Source of the DNA: Heracleum sosnowskyi | Lineage: Eukaryota; Streptophyta; Magnoliopsida; Apiales; Apiaceae | NCBI GenBank assembly: GCA_030848705.1 | Contig: CM061238.1 | Span: 61,853,133 to 61,917,132, forward strand | DNA: 64,000 nt | Reading direction: 5' to 3' | In this document: in pieces, positions 59,798-64,000 of the stretch | How the letters are laid out: every line of letters begins with the position of its first letter | Position numbering within the stretch: position 1 is the first letter of the stretch | Position numbers and translations under genes: made by a program | The notes under the pieces: generated by a model | What the model was told of the DNA's origin: nothing | What the model saw: the letters and a program-made list of their open reading frames with translations, nothing else | The model's database searches: none

Positions 59798-60133
59798 CAA
59801 ACTACGAGAAAATATCCACAAAATGGCCCGCTTCAATTTTCCCCCATTTTCCTTGTATAACTCCCTTTAGAGGTAAACGTAATCGGGCGTCCCCTGGTAT
59901 CTGCTCTGATTCAGGCACGGACAGCTCCAAATGAAGTTTTCTGTAATTCTATAAACCCATAGGGTCAAACTACGAGAAAATATCAACAAACTGGCCCGCT
60001 TCAATTTCTCCCCATTTTCCTTGTACAGCTCCCTTTAGAGGTAAACGTAATCGGGCGTCCCCTGGTATCTGCTCCGATTCAGGCACGGACGGCTCCAAAT
60101 GAAGTTTTCTGCAATTCTATAAACCCATAGGGT

Positions 60134-61309
60134 CGAACTACGAGAAAATATCCACAAAATGGCCCGCTTCAATTTTCCCCCATTTTCCTTGTATAGCTCC
60201 CTTTAGAAGTAAACGTAATCGGGCGTCCCCTGGTATCTGCTCCGATTCAGGCACGGACAGCTTCAAATGAAGTTTTCTACAATTCTATAAACCCATAGGG
60301 TCAAACTACGAGAAAATATCCACAAAATGGCCCGCTTCAATTTTTCCCCATTTTCCTTGTATAGCTCCCTTTAGAGGTAAACGTAATCTGGCGTCCCCTG
60401 GTATCTGCTCCGATTCAGGCACAGACAGCTTCAAATGAAGTTTTCTACAATTCTATAAACCCATGGGGTCAAACTACGAGAAAATATCCACAAAATGGCC
60501 CGCTTCAATTTTTCCCCATTTTCCTTGTATAGCTCCCTTTAGAGGTAAACGTAATCGGGCGTCCCCTGGTATCTGCTCCGATTCAGGCACAGACAGCTTC
60601 AAATGAAGTTTTCTACAATTCTATAAACCCATAGGGTCAAACTACGAGAAAATATCCACAAAATGGCCCGCTTCAATTTTTCCCCATTTTCCTTGTATAG
60701 CTCCCTTTATAGGTAAACGTAATCGGGCGTCCCCTGGTATCTGCTCCGATTCATGCACAGACAGTTCCAAATGAAGTTTTCTGCAATTCTATAAACCCAT
60801 AGGGTCAAACTACGAGAAAATATCCACAAAATGGCCCGCTTCAATTTCCCCCCATTTTCCTTGTATAGCTCCCTTTAGAGGTATACGTAATCGGGCGTCC
60901 CCTGGTATCTGCTCCGATTCAGGCACGGACAGCTCCAAATGAAGTTTTCTGTAATTCTATAAACAAATAGGGTCAAACTACGAGAAAATATCCACAAAAT
61001 GGACCGCTTCAATTTTCCCCCATTTTCCATGTATAGCTCCCTTTATAGGTAAACGTAATCGGGCGTCCCCTAGTATGTGCTCCGATTCAGGCACAGACAG
61101 CTTCAAATGAAGTTTTCTGTAATTCTATAAACCCATAGGGTCAAACTACGAGAAAATATCCACAAAATGGCCCGCTTCAATTTTTCCCCATTTTCCTTGT
61201 ATAGCTCCCTTTAGAAGTAAACGTAATCGGGCGTCCCCTGGTATCTGCTCCGATTCAGGCACGGACAGCTTCAAATGAAGTTTTCTACAATTCAATAAAC
61301 CCATAGGGT
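60134..61309 (+). repeat. 7-monomer block, copy 1 of a 2687-bp-spaced pair
   Basis: Units: tagaagt/tacaatt, aatctggcg with catggggt, J, A with acagacagttcc, C with ggtatacgtaatc and T3C6, D with tggaccgc and cctagtatg, and tagaagt ending caataaaccc. All these private markers recur at 62821-63996. Confidence 0.88.
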
Positions 61310-62820
61310 CAAACTACGAGAAAATATCCACAAAATGGCCCGCTTCAATTTTCCCCCATTTTCCTTGTATAGCTGCCTTTAGAGGTAAACGTAATCGGGC
61401 GTCCCCTGGTATCTGCTCCGATTCAGGCACAGACAGCTTCAAATGAAGGTTTCTACAATTCTATAAACGCATAGGGTCAAACTACGAGAAAATATCCACA
61501 AAATGGCCCGCTTCAATTTTTCCCCATTTTCCTTGTATAGCTCCCTTTATAGGTAAACGTAATGGGGCGTCCCCTGGTATCTGCTCCGATTCATGCACGG
61601 ACAGCTCCAAATGAAGTTTTCTGCAATTCTATAAACCCATAGGGTTAAACTACGAGAAAATATCCACAAAATGGCCCGCTTCAATTTTCCCCCATTTTCC
61701 TTGTATAGCTCCCTTTAGAGGTAAACGTAATCGGGCGTCCCCTGGTATCTGCTCCGATTCAGGCACGGACAGCTCCAAATGAAGTTTTCTGTAATTCTAT
61801 AAACAAATAGGGTCAAACTACGAGAAAATATCCACAAAATGGTCCGCTTCAATTTTCCCCCATTTTCCATGTATAGCTCCCTTTTATAGGTAAACGTAAT
61901 CGGGCGTCCCCTGGTATGTGCTCCGATTCAGGCACAGACAGCTTCAAATGAAGTTTTCTGTAATTCTATAAACCCATAGGGTCAAACTACGAGAAAATAT
62001 CCACAAAATGGCCCGCTTCAATTTTTCCCCATTTTCCTTGTATAGCTCCCTTTAGAGGTAAACATAATCGGGCGTCCCCTGATATCTGCTCCGATTCAGG
62101 CACGGACAGCTCCAAATGAAGTTTTCTGTAATTCTATAAACAAATAGGGTCAAACTACGAGAAAATATCCACAAAATGGCCCGCTTCAATTTTTCCCCAT
62201 TTTCCTTGTATAGCTCCCTTTAGAGGTAAACGTAATCGGGCGTCCCCTGGTATCTGCTCCGATTCAGGCACGGACAGCTCCAAATGAAGTTTTCTGTAAT
62301 TCTATAAACCCATAGGGTCACTACGAGAAAATATCCACAAAATGGCCCGCTTCAATTTTTCCCCATTTTCCTTGTATAGCTCCTTTTATAGGTAAACGTA
62401 ATCGGGCGTCCCCTGGAATGTGCTCCGATTCAGGCACGGACAGCTCCAAATGAAGTTTTCTGTAATTCTATAAACCCATAGGGTCAAACTACGAGAAAAT
62501 ATCCACAAAATGGCCCGCTTCAATTTTTCCCCATTTTCCTTGTATAGCTCCCTTTATAGGTAAACGTAATCGGGCGTCCCCTGGTATGTGCTCCGTTTCA
62601 GGCACGGACAGCTTCAAATGAAGTTTTCTGCAATTCTATAAACCCATAGGGTCAAACTACGAGAAAATATCCACAAAATGGCCCGCTTCAATTTTTCCCC
62701 ATTTTCCTTGTATACCTCCCTTTAGAGGTAAACGTAATCGGGCGTCCCCTGGTATCTGCTCCGATTCAGGCACGGACGGCTCCAAATGAAGTTTTCTGCA
62801 ATTCTATAAACCCATAGGGT
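61310..62820 (+). repeat. Spacer monomers between the 2687-bp-spaced blocks
   Basis: Nine units in a canonical-like order (J-like, A, C, D, E, F-like, then tatgtg/T5C4 units like those at 22999-23334). Many singletons: agctgccttt, gaaggtttctac, acgcat, aatggggcg, tcctttta, ggaatgtgc, ccgtttcagg, tatacctcc. Singleton density here is higher than in the flanking blocks, so this stretch has not recently been homogenised. Confidence 0.78.
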
Positions 62821-63996
62821 CGAACTACGAGAAAATATCCACAAAATGGCCCGCTTCAATTTTCCCCCATTTTCCTTGTATAGCTCCCTTTAGAAGTAAA
62901 CGTAATCGGGCGTCCCCTGGTATCTGCTCCGATTCAGGCACGGACAGCTTCAAATGAAGTTTTCTACAATTCTATAAACCCATAGGGTCAAACTACGAGA
63001 AAATATCCACAAAATGGCCCGCTTCAATTTTTCCCCATTTTCCTTGTATAGCTCCCTTTAGAGGTAAACGTAATCTGGCGTCCCCTAGTATCTGCTCCGA
63101 TTCAGGCACAGACAGCTTCAAATGAAGTTTTCTACAATTCTATAAACCCATGGGGTCAAACTACGAGAAAATATCCACAAAATGGCCCGCTTCAATTTTT
63201 CCCCATTTTCCTTGTATAGCTCCCTTTAGAGGTAAACGTAATCGGGCGTCCCCTGGTATCTGCTCCGATTCAGGCACAGACAGCTTCAAATGAAGTTTTC
63301 TACAATTCTATAAACCCATAGGGTCAAACTACGAGAAAATATCCACAAAATGGCCCGCTTCAATTTTTCCCCATTTTCCTTGTATAGCTCCCTTTATAGG
63401 TAAACGTAATCGGGCGTCCCCTGGTATCTGCTCCGATTCATGCACAGACAGTTCCAAATGAAGTTTTCTGCAATTCTATAAACCCATAGGGTCAAACTAC
63501 GAGAAAATATCCACAAAATGGCCCGCTTCAATTTCCCCCCATTTTCCTTGTATAGCTCCCTTTAGAGGTATACGTAATCGGGCGTCCCCTGGTATCTGCT
63601 CCGATTCAGGCACGGACAGCTCCAAATGAAGTTTTCTGTAATTCTATAAACAAATAGGGTCAAACTACGAGAAAATATCCACAAAATGGACCGCTTCAAT
63701 TTTCCCCCATTTTCCATGTATAGCTCCCTTTATAGGTAAACGTAATCGGGCGTCCCCTAGTATGTGCTCCGATTCAGGCACAGACAGCTTCAAATGAAGT
63801 TTTCTGTAATTCTATAAACCCATAGGGTCAAACTACGAGAAAATATCCACAAAATGGCCCGCTTCAATTTTTCCCCATTTTCCTTGTATAGCTCCCTTTA
63901 GAAGTAAACGTAATCGGGCGTCCCCTGGTATCTGCTCCGATTCAGGCACGGACAGCTTCAAATGAAGTTTTCTACAATTCAATAAACCCATAGGGT
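62821..63996 (+). repeat. 7-monomer block, copy 2 of the 2687-bp-spaced pair
   Basis: Same seven units as 60134-61309 with near-complete identity; one visible difference is cctagtatct against cctggtatct in the aatctggcg unit. Offset 2687 is 16 units less 1 base (a +1 and a -2 unit lie between). The repeat probably continues past the window edge. Confidence 0.88.
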
Positions 63997-64000
63997 CAAA

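Larger units (their letters stand above)
1..64000 (+). repeat. Uninterrupted satellite array, 168-bp monomer, 381 complete units
   Basis: Every base belongs to a head-to-tail tandem repeat. Each unit can be started at caaactacgag (or its variants cgaactacgag, caaactacggg) and ends at catagggt. Counting starts through the window gives 381 complete units ending at 63996, then four bases of the next. All units share one orientation; no inversion, transposon or unique sequence interrupts them. Exceptions to 168 bp are one 151-bp unit, four 178-bp units, two 169-bp units, one 166-bp unit and a set of 167-bp units; their sum reproduces the window length exactly. A homogeneous array of this size is most simply a centromeric or pericentromeric satellite of a eukaryote, but centromere function cannot be read from sequence. 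I do not recognise the family. Confidence 0.97.
56101..64000 (+). repeat. Zone E: return of the canonical C-D-E-F-G-K order, mixed with second haplotype
   Basis: Units carrying catgc, ccatg/tatgtg and acaaat tails reappear as in zone A, but the junctions now include cgggaaa/tggaccgc and tcgaac units typical of zones B-D. Two units are 169 bp: 57277 with T5C5 and 61814 with cccttttatagg. One is 166 bp: 62319, where gggtcaaactac has become gggtcactac. The window ends four bases into a further unit. No gene is present. Confidence 0.87.

Noticed and set aside
1..64000. CRISPR array
   Set aside because: Units are contiguous 168-bp copies with no unique spacers between short repeats and no cas genes.
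1..64000. Transposon or retrotransposon insertion within the array
   Set aside because: The monomer count and the indel list account for every base, so there is no room for inserted sequence.
1..64000. Identification with a named plant or animal satellite family
   Set aside because: The 168-bp length is similar to several centromeric families, but I do not recognise this sequence and cannot run a search. A nucleotide search against satellite collections would decide.
1..64000. Assembly artefact (false expansion of a short repeat)
   Set aside because: Private variants distribute as nested, internally consistent duplications with exact offsets, which a random misassembly would not produce. 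Individual breakpoints still need read support.

Overview
The whole 64,000-base window is one uninterrupted block of eukaryotic satellite DNA. I found no gene, RNA gene, transposon, CRISPR array or unique-sequence island. Walking the sequence monomer by monomer gives 381 complete head-to-tail units in one orientation plus the first 4 bases of a 382nd. Almost all units are exactly 168 bp; every base is accounted for by 168-bp units plus a short list of indels (one unit of 151 bp, four of 178, two of 169, one of 166, and the rest of the exceptions 167).

Organism: a long homogeneous satellite with a near-nucleosomal unit and nested higher-order repeats (HORs) is typical of a centromeric or pericentromeric array. 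Unit length and style resemble plant centromeric satellites, but I do not recognise the family and cannot name a species; an animal source is not excluded. The reference unit is about 43% GC with seven CpG sites, and six of these show C-to-T or G-to-A variants somewhere in the window, as expected of methylated heterochromatin.

Layout. Zone A (1-22159): canonical subtypes, which I label A-K, arranged in a cyclic order A-(B)-C-D-E-F-G-H/K-I-J, with large block duplications (offsets 3343, 5208 and 4032 bp) and, near its right end, short tandem duplications of 10, 5 and 2 units. Zone B (22160-27195): abrupt appearance of a second haplotype (ggacggctcc near the unit's end, linked to tcgaac at the next junction), with a 4-unit tandem duplication and a 1677-bp precursor of the next zone. 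Zone C (27196-40152): a clean HOR of 21 monomers, 3533 bp, in 3.67 nearly identical copies. Zone D (40153-56100): second-haplotype units in several locally duplicated arrangements (offsets 672, 1006, 1343, 1846, 3525, 4364 and 14268 bp), including a 9-unit stretch collinear with the zone C HOR. Zone E (56101-64000): the canonical C-D-E-F-G-K order returns, mixed with second-haplotype units, with duplications offset by 672, 2521 and 2687 bp.

There is no gene network to describe. Open reading frames of 60-76 codons on the minus strand are by-products: 168 is a multiple of 3, so a unit with an indel lets a frame continue into the next copy of the same segment, and the ones checked start at TTG, not ATG. 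The biological content is the array architecture: layered amplification by unequal exchange, with the zone C HOR apparently the most recently expanded.
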